Shown: positions 1 to 8,338 of the stretch, one piece after another | How positions within the stretch are numbered: the stretch's first letter is position 1 | How the letters are laid out: the number at the start of each line of letters is the position of its first letter | NCBI RefSeq assembly: GCF_000003605.2 | Contig: NW_003116451.1 | Span: 470,857 to 485,240, forward strand | Source of the DNA: Saccoglossus kowalevskii | Lineage: Eukaryota > Hemichordata > Enteropneusta > Harrimaniidae | Direction of reading: 5' to 3' | DNA: 14,384 nucleotides | Notes under the pieces: generated by a model | The model's database searches: none | Seen by the model: only the letters and a program-made list of their open reading frames with translations | What the model was told of the DNA's origin: nothing | Program-made: the position numbers and the translations under genes

Positions 1-57
1 CCTTGTACTGAAAATGATGTCCATGTTGTACCTTGCATGCAGTGTTTTTGACTGAAG

Positions 58-75
58 GTACATGACTACATGTAC
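58..75. repeat. Short perfect palindrome
   Basis: GTACATG-ACTA-CATGTAC: two perfect 7 bp arms around a 4 bp loop. It is short enough to be chance, and no function can be assigned. It lies in what may be the 3' UTR ending near 175. Confidence 0.5.
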
Positions 76-151
76 TAGAGCTTGTCTGAAATGGTTATAC
101 CTGTGACAGTAATACAGTACGAGATGTGTATATCAACATGTGCCTCCTACA

Positions 152-157
152 AATAAA
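152..157 (+). terminator. Candidate poly(A) signal of a gene left of the window
   Basis: AATAAA followed about 10-35 nt later by a T- and GT-rich stretch (cttgttgttttttgg, then tgtgttctgtgg), the usual arrangement of an animal cleavage/polyadenylation site. It would place the 3' end of a plus-strand transcript near 175. No coding sequence to its left is visible in the first 150 bases, so those would be 3' UTR. Confidence 0.4.
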
Positions 158-314
158 GACTTCTTGTTGTTTTTTGGTACATTGTGTTCTGTGGTCCAAT
201 TTGTAATAGCAGCTCCGTAGTCCTGTGGTTTTAGCAGGATTTTTTTTTCGCCCTCTCGCATTAGTTTTGGGGTCTCCAGAGGATGTCATCCATAAAATTA
301 AATCAGTGTGGCCT

Positions 315-400
315 TATATTTATCGGCCCTAGGACATTTCAACCATTGTGAACTAGTGTTGAATAGTACGCACTCTAACTGTATCAATGTTAGAGAGTGA
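315..400 (+). repeat. Interspersed repeat, copy 1
   Basis: About 86 bp, from tatttatcggccctag to tcaatgttagagagtga, that recurs in reverse orientation at 3467-3553. By eye only about 7 or 8 positions differ, all substitutions. Weaker similarity appears to extend some 15-20 bp on both sides. No poly(A) tail, tRNA-like A/B boxes, terminal inverted repeats or target duplication are evident, so the class (SINE, MITE fragment or other) is unknown. Confidence 0.75.
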
Positions 401-747
401 GTAAGTTCAAATGTTGTTAAAAATGTGCGCCCCCAGTATTGATGTGCAGTTTACTGGTTAGCATGTGACGAGATTATTATTCAAAAATAAACAAAATATT
501 ACTAATTATACTCTACCAGCGTACCAGTGATTGGGCATGGCCATGGCTAAACATATTTCATCACGATTTACGGTATCAAAGTTAGACCCCATAATATGAA
601 AACCAAATATCAATACAAAATCTTTCAAAATTTGACCTTAAATCTGTTGTATGTTGGGAAAAAAAATGATGGACATTATTATATATAGGTAGTTTGTTAA
701 AGTTGCTTTAAAGAACAAAAGTAAGGGAAAATAGCCTGCCATATGCT

Positions 748-897
748 ATGTTTCGCTCGAAGAAGAAGAAATTCGCCGAGCCTGTGCGACGTAGTGGTAC
801 GTACGACGGTGCTGTTCGGCAACTGATATTTTTTTTCAAAATTAGGTGTCATATAATTACATCCAATCTATTAAAGTCTATAGAGAGAAATACAATT
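748..897 (+). other. CpG-rich island with a short ATG frame, unidentified
   Basis: About 75 bases here (750-825) are sharply richer in CG dinucleotides than their surroundings. They open with ATG TTT CGC TCG and a run of AAG codons: MFRSKKKKFAEPVRRSG, then TYDGAVRQL, with a stop at 895-897. A basic, Lys-rich N-terminus beginning MFR is typical of several cytoplasmic scaffold proteins, but I do not recognise this one. A GTACGT at 791-796 could be a splice donor, which would end the exon after RRSG. The second half (FFFK...) looks like intron. It could be a first coding exon, a promoter-associated CpG patch or part of a transposon. Confidence 0.25.
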
Positions 898-2269
898 TGA
901 AAATGAACTCGTATTCAAATGAGGAATTTCAAGAATTCACGCTGCCATTCGATGCATTTCAATTAGTAAATTGTCATGAAAAACTTGCTTTTTAATCTTT
1001 TATTTCCATTTAAACTTTTATTTGCAAATACACGCGACAGTGTAAAGGTCTGACAATGGCAACGGAATACACACTATTTTATTGCAATACACCTTATATA
1101 GATATATATTTCAGTGGATTGTTGTATCAGAAATGGAAGATTTGTCATATTCGACATCAGTTAATACGTAAAACGATCATGGATAATTGTATATTTCGAA
1201 AACAAGACAAGTGAATATAAAAACCAAAATAAGAAAATAAACAGAAATACGACAATTATACAAATTTGTATTGGATCAAATTTAAATATAGAGTTAATAA
1301 GTTTATTTGAAAAGAAAATTGACAATTAGACAAAAGAAATTTAATTGTACACTTATGTGTAACATAACAACTTTCATACGTTTCATTGAATACATGCTTC
1401 ATTATTCATATATTATTATAAATCATATAGAAATATTTTCACCCTCTAGTCTTATCCCGAAATATGGTACACAGCTCACTCAATGCAATCCATTTATCCT
1501 CTCCATATCGTAAACCCCAAATATTAGGATTCTTCAAAACATCTTCAATGTAACTGTGTAATATGAATCTGGAGCGCTATAGTCTTAATTCCAAACACAC
1601 TCGCTCTGATGACATAATTATATCTCAAACGTATGCGTATGTTGAAGTCCTATGTACTGAAAACCCTGTGCAGTTTATACAAGTTTCCGCTAAAGAACTG
1701 TATGTAAAACGGAAACAATATTATAAACCATGTAGAAATACTATGTTTCAAACACTTCCATTTCAAAAAAATTATATATAACATTTAGAAATATATTCAT
1801 GGTACTAAACATTCTCCTTACTATACACTACCGAGGTCGCCACAATACGAGGTAAAAACGCATAAAAACAAATATATCATCGAAATGTCATTTACCATTC
1901 GTCACACAAAAACTATAGACATTATCAAACAGTCATCCTCCAAAAAATACACACATCAAAAATCATCTACCTATCAATTATGAGGAAAACCTGGTCAATC
2001 TGCCGTTTTTATATAAATTGCGAGTCGCATTCATTTACTGTGAGCATTTAAACTGGAAAACATCATCATACATCGTTATATGATCGCAAAATAAATAAAC
2101 AAACCAATTAATTAATGTTATACAAAAAATGTGTAAATACATCCAGGGTACCAATAATGAACACAAACACTAACGTAATATCAAATAAATATAACATACA
2201 CGTGTTTCTAACATCTTATTATTATTAATATATATATATCCATTGAATCACTAGGATAAGATAACACGA
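898..2269. other. AT-rich non-coding DNA, nothing recognised
   Basis: Very AT-rich sequence with scattered TA runs (for example around 1095-1110 and 2225-2240). The open frames of 68 and 72 codons at 1307 and 1563 have no codon bias, no domain and no splice context, and read as chance. No repeat unit or exon could be supported. It would be the downstream flank or long 3' UTR of the receptor gene. Confidence 0.5.
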
Positions 2270-2409
2270 TTAGATATGTGTTACGTTTAAAACAGTCGTT
2301 ATAAGCTCGCTTGTACGCTCTAGATGTGTGATAGGTGGTAGATCGTTATCATCATCATCGTCTATGCCGAGGTGTCTTCTTGCTTTCCGACACTTTTCTT
2401 TATATACGT
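2270..2409 (-). CDS. Possible alternative 3' terminal exon, unproven
   Basis: Minus strand; acceptor-like tttacattcacag just right of 2409, stop TAA at 2272-2270. In one phase it encodes 45 residues: VYKEKCRKARRHLG, an acidic run IDDDDDNDLPP, then a Leu/Thr-rich end (VLNVTHI). The basic opening resembles the start of a GPCR tail. The frame stays open upstream of the acceptor for about 44 more residues, so a single small ORF (2270-2542) is the alternative reading. The phase does not fit the normal donor at 3005. It would fit if the second GT four bases downstream were used, giving NDE-VYVYKEK. Could be chance; the opposite strand is also open here because of the GAT/ATC repeats that make the Asp run. 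Confidence 0.25.
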
Positions 2410-2626
2410 CTGTGAATGTAAATAGGAACATCTTCACAATAATATTCGTAAATACGAATGTACGTAGAATTGAAAATGCAATGAAAAGTTTGTTGCGCCC
2501 GCTATCGATGTACTTTACCATGTAGTCTGTAAACTCCAGCAATACAAAGTCGACATTTAATTTACGTTTAGAGTTAACAACTCAAAATTGCCTTTTAAAC
2601 ATTGCTCCCTAACTATGTGCTCATTA

Positions 2627-2632
2627 TTTATT
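2627..2632 (-). terminator. Candidate poly(A) signal of the receptor gene
   Basis: AATAAA on the minus strand (TTTATT on plus), 43 nt past the receptor stop codon. A modest GT-containing stretch follows. AATAAA is frequent by chance in DNA this AT-rich, so only its position supports the call. If the alternative last exon at 2270-2409 is real, this site would be used only by the short isoform. Confidence 0.35.
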
Positions 2633-2674
2633 TACCATAGATCTATAAAAAAAAATTATACTTGGTAAATGTTG

Positions 2675-2818
2675 TCATACGTTTAATGACACGCTGACAC
2701 CCTCGCTAGCCGTTGTCGTTGTACTAGTGGATTTAGACTTGGATTTATTGTTTGCGGCCCACGCATGCGCTGATGTTGATATCTTTGATTTGAATCTTTT
2801 CTTGTACATTGATTTGAC
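2675..2818 (-). CDS. Receptor last coding exon: cytoplasmic tail and stop
   Basis: Exon of 144 nt including TGA at 2677-2675. The acceptor tcttattgtag lies next to 2818. It reads VKSMYKKRFKSK, then a Ser/Thr/Lys-rich low-complexity stretch with a KSKSKSTSTTTTASEG core, ending VSLNV. The basic VKSMYKKRFK after TM7 matches the usual juxtamembrane helix position. The Ser/Thr run is a plausible phosphorylation region, and the hydrophobic last residue could suit a PDZ-type terminus, although -SLNV is not a textbook PDZ ligand; that part is inference. The tail is short compared with latrophilins. Confidence 0.82.
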   Translation of the reverse strand, partial: VKSMYKKRFKSKISTSAHAWAANNKSKSKSTSTTTTASEGVSVSLNV

Positions 2819-5802
2819 CTACAATAAGAAATGCGTAGTTTGAGAAACTGAACAAACATATCGTATTATATTTGTTATTGTTATGTTCAATAATGTATAT
2901 TTATATATACACTGAATTCTGCAGCACTAGCAATATAGAAGAGAAAGTCATTTTAAATCGCCTATGTAGAGGAACATTTTGCTTACAATTTAAATCGTCA
3001 CATACCTCATCATTACAAGCACAGTGTAGTATAAAGATGAAGACACCCTGAAAACAAAGATGATATGATAGGATAAGCAACGCGATTTTTCACGTATCTA
3101 ATCTTCGATGTAAAGAGTTAGCGAAGAGGTGTCCTTGTGAGAAAAAAATCCCAATATATTTCGAGGTTCGAATATACCATATTATTAATTATGCTTGTCT
3201 TGATTTTATTCTTACGGAAAGATGTTGTTTTTGACAAATTGTGTTATTATATATGGTTTTGGAACAGGTATAAATGTAATGGTGGAAATTACAATGCATA
3301 CACTTACCTGGGAAGAATTCAGTAGTGCAAATAGGTATGCAAAAAACAACGTCTCCTTATTAAAGGCCAAGATACCAAATATCCACGTGAGTCCAAGTAT
3401 TGGAAGTAGAATCATACATGCACGTACGCCAGACCTAGGTTAATACAGTATAAATGATTGAAGCCATCACTCTCTAACATTGATACAGTTACAGTTCGAA
3501 CTATTCAACACCAGTTCACAATGGGTGAAAGGTGCTAGGGCCGATAAATATATCATTCTAGTCTATTTATCATTGAGAAAAAAACATTTCGTCTGAAACG
3601 TCTGATTGAATTGATTAATTACCCACGATAAGCTATTAATTGATTGACTGACCGACCGATCACTGACTATTCAATTTGACTGGCCAATGGGTAATTGAAT
3701 TATTATAGTCGTTATAGTGTGAAAATACCTTAACCAGTGTTTGCCATTGAATCGTCTTTTTTAGATTTCAAGAAAATACTAATAAAAATCGAATCCTGTG
3801 TGCTGAAGGTATAATATTAGAACCACATTCATTACACATAAAAAGCATTGTATAAATTGAATGCAAAATCATTGAAATGTCTCATTTTGACCATATACTT
3901 GTCCAAGAACATCTATGTATCATGTTTTATTCAAATTTGTTACAATGTACTTGAAAAACAAATTAAAATGCTTAAAGTTGACTAATTATTATGCGAATTA
4001 ATTCATTATTATGCATGAACTGTGCATTATTCAGAAACATCTATGTATCAATTGTTATTGAAATCTGTTCAATGGTTCTTAGAAAAAATGTGAAAATGCT
4101 ATAGCTAAATAATACGCACAGGATTTCAACCAAAAGTAATCAGTATTGCACATTATCCCAAAACATCTATGCACTAAGTTTCATTAAAATTTGTTTAATG
4201 GTATATAAGAAAAAGTGAGAATGCTTAAATTTGGTTAATTAATAAGGAAATTAGGTAATTACTATGCAGGGGATTTCAAACAAAGCCAATCAATACTGAG
4301 TATTATCCCAGGCCATCTATATACGAGTACCAAGCTTCATTGAAATCTGTTTAATGGTAGATGAAACAAATATTAAAAATCTTAAAATCGGTTAATTAAT
4401 ATGCAAATTAGAAACTTAATATACAAAGGATTTCAACCAAGGCCAATTAGTACTGCGTATTATCTCAGATCATCTATATACCAAGCTTCATTGAAATTTG
4501 TTTAAAGGGCAGCGGTCGTCGTGCCGCGTCCTGTTCGATATGGGACTCATAGCGACGTATAAAACGCGTGTAAAATACATTGTTTATTTACATGAAATTC
4601 GAACACGCACTGCGCGACGACCACCGCGCTTTAAAGATACATACGAAACAAGTGAAAATGCTTAAAGTCGATTAATTAATAAATGAATTATGTAATTAAT
4701 ATGAATTTATTTCAACCAAAAACTAATTAGAGCATCTATGTACCAGTTTCATTAAAATCTGATAATTGGTTCTTGAGATATCAATGGAACAGACACACAC
4801 ACAGACACATAGTGACCGATTAGACAGATGCGCTAACCGCAATGACTCCCATTGCGTGCTTTGCAAAAATGACATTTGAATACAAGGAATATCTACAGAC
4901 TAGACGATAAAATACATAACATGTTAATTCACTCAACAACTGTGAGAGAAAGGCATGGTTTTACTCAGTTGAGATCTGTGTATTGTATGCATAACATTGA
5001 GTTGAAATCAAGCCATCATAGCACGTATAATCTGCACGGCTCAGTGTGGGTTAACCTTTGCTATCTGACCGCCATACTTTCTCCCACAAAAATGTTGCTT
5101 AACAAAATTATAGACAAAACATTGTATTTAATTATGACATAATACAAAATAAAATATTGGCCAATGGTATTAGGTAATCATAATCTTGACAATCAACCAA
5201 ACAAATTATTTGTCAATGACAGATATAGGTGAGACTAGTACTACTTGAAAAAAAATCCAATTCCGGATTGTCCGGCGGAATTGAATTTGAATTGCTTATT
5301 ATTAGTAATATGTATGCGAATGCGTCTAAATTCGTTAGATATATTTAAAAGCTGTTAGCCTAGTATTTTATGTATATAAATGCGTTTATTTGTTGGAAAT
5401 TGCTCATTTCACAAAAAATCTCTGCGGTAATACATGCAATTACACGTTCACAGCCTGTAACCTTTTGTTTTCTGGTCTAAGGGTATATACGAAGTTTATG
5501 TTATTATTAATTTAAATATTACGAAAACCGCATTGTACATTATGTTGTTTGCATACACACGTTATAATCGTGACAAGTTCAATGAAAGCATGTCTGCAAT
5601 TATGTTCGATGTCGTATTAGGTATAGGTAATTACACTCTTCATTACATTTACCTTAAGGCGATAGTTAGATAGTTATATTATTATGGCAAATATTCAAGA
5701 TAAAAAGCATAATTACCTTAATCGTTCCTTCTCCGTTTTTGCTTCATTGACTTTTACACCCATGAATGCTCGCAGTACCAATATAAGAACAACTAAGTTA
5801 AT
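2675..5802 (-). CDS. Adhesion-type (family B2) 7TM receptor, C-terminal part, 4 exons
   Basis: Partial gene, minus strand, join of 5802-5717, 3434-3308, 3047-3006 and 2818-2675, giving 132 residues and a stop. Seen: each junction has GT and AG ends and the phases fit (AG|G across the first junction, phase 0 at the other two). The product reads TM5 (NLVVLILVLRAFMGVKV), a short basic loop ending KERLRSGVRAC, TM6 (MILLPILGLTWIFGILAF), TM7 (ETLFFAYLFALLNSSQ then GVFIFILHC) and a cytoplasmic tail. Family knowledge: LLPxLGLTWxFG in TM6 and FAYLFxxLNSxQGxFIFxxHC in TM7 are hallmarks of adhesion GPCRs such as latrophilin and its relatives, which sit in the plasma membrane and couple adhesion or autoproteolysis to G proteins. 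Missing: TM1-TM4, the GPS motif and any ectodomain, so the subfamily and ligand cannot be named. The complete frame, intact donors and acceptors and terminal stop argue for a live gene rather than a pseudogene. The 2.28 kb intron between the TM5 and TM6 exons is full of repeats. Confidence 0.9.
3006..3047 (-). CDS. Receptor micro-exon: end of TM7
   Basis: Exon of 42 nt, exactly 14 codons in phase 0, reading GVFIFILHCACNDE. The acceptor is tgttttcag, next to 3047, and the donor is GAG|gtatgtgacg just left of 3006. The peptide is the conserved G-FIF-HC end of TM7 and the first residues of the tail of adhesion receptors. The donor has a second GT four bases further on (gtat|gt), which matters for a possible alternative last exon at 2270-2409. 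The exon is far too short for an ORF search to report. Confidence 0.88.
3308..3434 (-). CDS. Receptor exon: TM6 and most of TM7
   Basis: Exon of 127 nt. The acceptor is ttaacctag, next to 3434, and the donor is CAG|gtaagtg at 3307-3301, a near-consensus site. The encoded stretch runs SGVRAC, then ILLPILGLTWIFGILAF (TM6), NKET, and FFAYLFALLNSSQ (first two thirds of TM7). The LTW motif in TM6 and the LNS-Q motif in TM7 are the strongest family evidence in the window. The 67-residue frame that continues past Q into the intron is read-through, not protein. Confidence 0.92.
3467..3553 (-). repeat. Interspersed repeat, copy 2, inverted
   Basis: Reverse-complement partner of 315-400, about 92% identical by eye. 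It sits in the receptor intron immediately upstream of the TM6 exon. Its end is about 33 bp from the acceptor, and residual similarity runs closer, so the repeat may supply part of the branch-point region. The two copies flank the last three receptor exons as a 3.1 kb spaced inverted pair. Confidence 0.75.
3605..3716. repeat. Imperfect inverted repeat
   Basis: A left arm around GATTAATTACCCA (3612-3627) and a right arm around GGGTAATTGAATTATTATAG (3689-3708) are approximate reverse complements. The space between is built from GATTGACT/GACCGACCGATCACTGA near-repeats. It could be a decayed MITE or foldback element in the receptor intron; neither target duplication nor exact ends are clear. Confidence 0.35.
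3880..4790. repeat. Degenerate tandem array, unit about 125-157 bp
   Basis: The landmark CATCTATRTA recurs at 3910, 4038, 4164, 4314, 4471 and 4733. Spacings are 128, 126, 150 and 157, then 262, which is one unit plus an inserted MITE. Each unit contains, in order: a CATCTATGTACCA box, TTCATTGAAATCTGTT(T/C)AATGGT, AAAATGCTTAAA, a TTAATTAATATGCAAATTAG-like box, GGATTTCAACCAAA and GTATTATCCCA. The array ends in a short CA/CAGA microsatellite near 4790. It lies wholly inside the receptor intron between the TM5 and TM6 exons. Confidence 0.85.
4506..4630. mobile_element. TTAA-flanked foldback MITE (piggyBac-like ends)
   Basis: A 125 bp GC-richer insertion bounded by TTAA on both sides (4502-4505 and 4631-4634). 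Left end AGGGCAGCGGTCGTCGTGC; right end, read inward, AGCGCGGTGGTCGTCGCGC. The inverted similarity continues with gaps inward to the GTTCGA boxes, about 45 bp per arm. The neighbouring tandem units read straight through TTTAA where this element is inserted, so the empty site is visible within the window. TTAA target duplication is the signature of piggyBac-type transposition. There is no coding capacity, so it would depend on a transposase elsewhere. Confidence 0.75.
4791..4810 (+). repeat. CA-type microsatellite
   Basis: Short acagacacacacacagacaca tract closing the tandem array. It is immediately followed by a small hairpin-forming segment (GCAATGactccCATTGC, about 4838-4854). Confidence 0.6.
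5143..5716. other. Receptor intron, mostly featureless, one hairpin
   Basis: AT-rich intron sequence next to the TM5 exon. The only clear structure is CAATTCCG-GATTGTCCGG-CGGAATTG (5258-5283), two perfect 8 bp arms. No exon, microexon or repeat family was supported here. Confidence 0.5.
5717..5802 (-). CDS. Receptor exon: TM5 and start of intracellular loop 3
   Basis: Exon of 86 nt. The acceptor is a good pyrimidine tract (gactttttcag) just to the right of 5802, and the donor is AG|gtaatt at 5716-5711. It begins in phase 0 (ATT AAC) and encodes INLVVLILVLRAFMGVKV followed by NEAKTEKERLR. The hydrophobic part is the bulk of TM5 and the charged part is loop 3. The final AG completes an Arg codon with the G of the next exon. 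This is the most upstream receptor exon I can find; the first turn of TM5 and everything before it are missing. Confidence 0.85.
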
Positions 5803-7106
5803 CTGAAAAAGTCAAACGATTGAATATTATTATAATAGCATATGATTGTATATAATTATTGCAATTTATATAGTTTATATATATACCATTTGGCAAAGGT
5901 TACTGACGATGGACTGTTCCAGTGTGTTAAATTTAAAAATTACAACTTCATTTTCAACAGTTTCTAGAAATTGAAAATTGGATAACCAGGTTAACCATTG
6001 AGAGTCGCGTCAATACAAGTTATCAAAGCCGGAATGAGGTAATTCATTATCAGGAGAAAATGATTATCGAGTATTTCACTCTTATGATTAAAATAACGCG
6101 TGCAATATTCAATCATATTTATAAAATTGCGTCATTATGAGACCCCGTGAAATATTCAAAAGGAAGCAGTATATTCGATCATAGCATGTTGACATCGGAA
6201 CAATAATGGAAATGAAAGTGAATCGTGTTAAATCTGTATTATTAGAATATTGATAAGCACACGATATCAGATGAAAAGCTCTATCATTAATGAAGCTATT
6301 TGACGTTGTTATAGAAACTGGAGCATTACCTAGGAAGTGAACACTGGAAAATAAAGCTGGGTTTTTTAAAAAGGCTCACCACAAATCCATAGAACTATAA
6401 ACGAGTGCCACTGACTTTAATAGTGAACAGAATTCTTTATTATCCCGTCTCAAACATACGTGTTAGTCTATGCTTTCAAATTTGACATCTTCACTTCCCA
6501 AAGGTGTACACGTTATTGTGCGCAACAATTTTGACATAATTTCACATAATCATCCTCTAATAAATTGCATGAAAGTGTGGACGTATTATCGGGTGTACGT
6601 CAAGAGAGAATAACTTCGTTTCATCTATTAACTTTCACGGGGATAACATTTTCAATGTCGATGATTGTAAAACCATCTCGAGAAGATGATTCGCCTGTCC
6701 AATCAACTGTTGTCGAAGTAAATTTATATACCCTACACTTAAACGTGCAAATAAAAATTATAAATTGTACGAATGGTTTTAAAATTATAACAAAAGGTAA
6801 AATGAGGTACTTGGCCTTATTAAACGGGTTGTATGAGATCGTGAAGGTATATCAGTCTTTTGTTCATTCATACTCGAGTATGCACCCTGTATATGACTTG
6901 AAAAGATCCGACACTACGCATAATTACGATAACGAATGGATTATCAATTTTCACACATAATTGAATAGCTTAAATGGGTCCCATTACACACTCAACGCAG
7001 TGTATAGAACAATAGTGCTTTATAAAATTATCTAGGTTATAACATTTCGAATTACATTCACTAATTAGCACCAATAGTTAATACATATAACTATCTATAT
7101 CTATTC
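5803..7106. other. No gene recognised
   Basis: Should be the intron upstream of the receptor TM5 exon. I looked on the minus strand for the TM3-TM4 and second extracellular loop signatures (FCWML-like, GWG-P-like and a Cys-Trp pair) and for the GPS Cys motifs, and found none. A 131-codon plus-strand frame at 6565-6960 begins with TTG, matches nothing and has no splice or start context. Confidence 0.5.
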
Positions 7107-7229
7107 CTCTGCAGAATTGCAGTTGACTGGAACTCTCTCCCTCCCATATTTGCTTTGCAAACCTCATTTTTTGCATCTTTTAAAAGTGATTTAATTAATT
7201 TTAAACTCGTGTGTGAACTAATAACTTAA
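7107..7229 (+). mobile_element. LINE remnant A: C-terminal end of a reverse transcriptase ORF2
   Basis: Plus-strand frame of 40 codons ending in TAA (7227-7229). It reads RIAVDWNSLPPIF, then ALQTSFFASFKSDLINFK. The pattern aromatic/W-N-S-L-P-P, a few residues, then S-F-x-x-F-K-x-x-L, near the end of the protein, is the standard C-terminus of Jockey/CR1/RTE-type non-LTR retrotransposon ORF2. The stop sits where these ORFs normally end. Nothing of the catalytic RT domain is recognisable to its left, so the copy is severely 5'-truncated or eroded. The next ~230 bp may be its 3' UTR. Confidence 0.7.
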
Positions 7230-7599
7230 CTTGACCCATGTCGTTCACGCGATTTGACCTTGTATGGCTATGTCAGTTCTATGTATATTTAAACCAAAGT
7301 TAATTAACTTACTGATCTCATAACGTTATATCATTCATTATACGTTCATAATGTACGGTATATATTGATTCGTGATTTTGATTGTGTACATCATGCTGTG
7401 AAATATTGTGCTCGGCCTAGCTGAGAACGCAAACTATTTCTAATTTCTAAATCTATGACAAATGTCTGGACACCAGAGCTGGCACAAGGGAAATAAAGTA
7501 GTGTATCTTTGTAACAAAACTCGTATGAATATTATGCTGTCTCCTGGATATTCACCAGTGAACAGGCCACCATTTTTGAACATATATAAATTCAATTGT

Positions 7600-8338
7600 A
7601 ACCAGGATATTGACAAATATCTGCATTGCGCAGGTCTTCTCAAACTTGGCAAAACAACTACTGATGATGGTGGACACACGCAAGGAAACCTTGCTCAAAA
7701 TACTTCATCATTCAACGTTTTTTTCATCGGATCACGCCATCATTGTCAGTGAGATTGAATTCCCATGTCCTAACCCACCAATAAATAATATCTTAAAAAG
7801 CATTGACATTGAGAAATTTAAAAGACATTCTTTCTTCATCCTTAGTTCTAAAGCCTGCTACAAATGTCAAAGACCTTGCTGGGCAATAAAATAAGGTTGG
7901 TAGTACACTCTTAAATAATCTTCTAACTTGTTGAGTCCAGTGTTATTTCTCTCAAGCCGAATATTCCTTGGAACACTGGGAAGCTTCATCAGTGTAAACA
8001 AGTGAAAAAAAGACTTGATCGGAAAATGTTAAAATCAGGTTTAGAATTTCACAGATACAATTTACAATTAATGAATAATGGGTACAACAAGGTTCACTTC
8101 CAAAATGGCTACATACAATTTTCTCGAACTTTCTCTTTCCATCGATACAAACATCATCAACAAATTCTGCTTAATGGCATTTTGCCTGACATCATATAAC
8201 ATGACTCTCTAAAGTAGTCTAACTTGAGAACAATAGCTAAAAGCCTACCAAACATTATCCCATATCAACAACCTGTTCTTACCGAGGCAATCTGCTTATC
8301 GCCGTTTTCACTCTACTGGAATTGTTCTGTTTTTTTAA
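7600..8338 (+). mobile_element. LINE remnant B: endonuclease end, linker and RT start (CR1/Jockey-like)
   Basis: Three pieces in the correct order on the plus strand, broken by frameshifts and stops. First, the end of an APE endonuclease at about 7712-7840: TFFSSDHAIIVSEIEF, then PCPNPPINN and SIDIEKFKRHSF; the S-D-H-A is the catalytic Asp-His motif. Second, the basic linker at about 7935-8140: SLKPNIPWNTGKL, then KKRLDRKMLKSGLEFHRYN, matching the PW...RR.LERK.LKSGLEVHR pattern of these elements. Third, the start of the RT domain at about 8228-8338: LSHINNLFLPRQSAYRRFHS, the LLxxxQSAYRxxHST motif. About 100-150 residues are missing between the second and third pieces. It is inactive: catalytic RT motifs are absent and the frame is broken in several places. 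Confidence 0.85.

Noticed and set aside
4876-5142. 88-codon plus-strand frame after the tandem array
   Set aside because: It starts at an alternative codon, lies in the receptor intron, and shows no domain or codon bias.
6565-6960. 131-codon plus-strand open frame, the longest in the window
   Set aside because: It begins with TTG rather than ATG, has no recognisable domain, no splice or Kozak context, and codon use like the AT-rich background.
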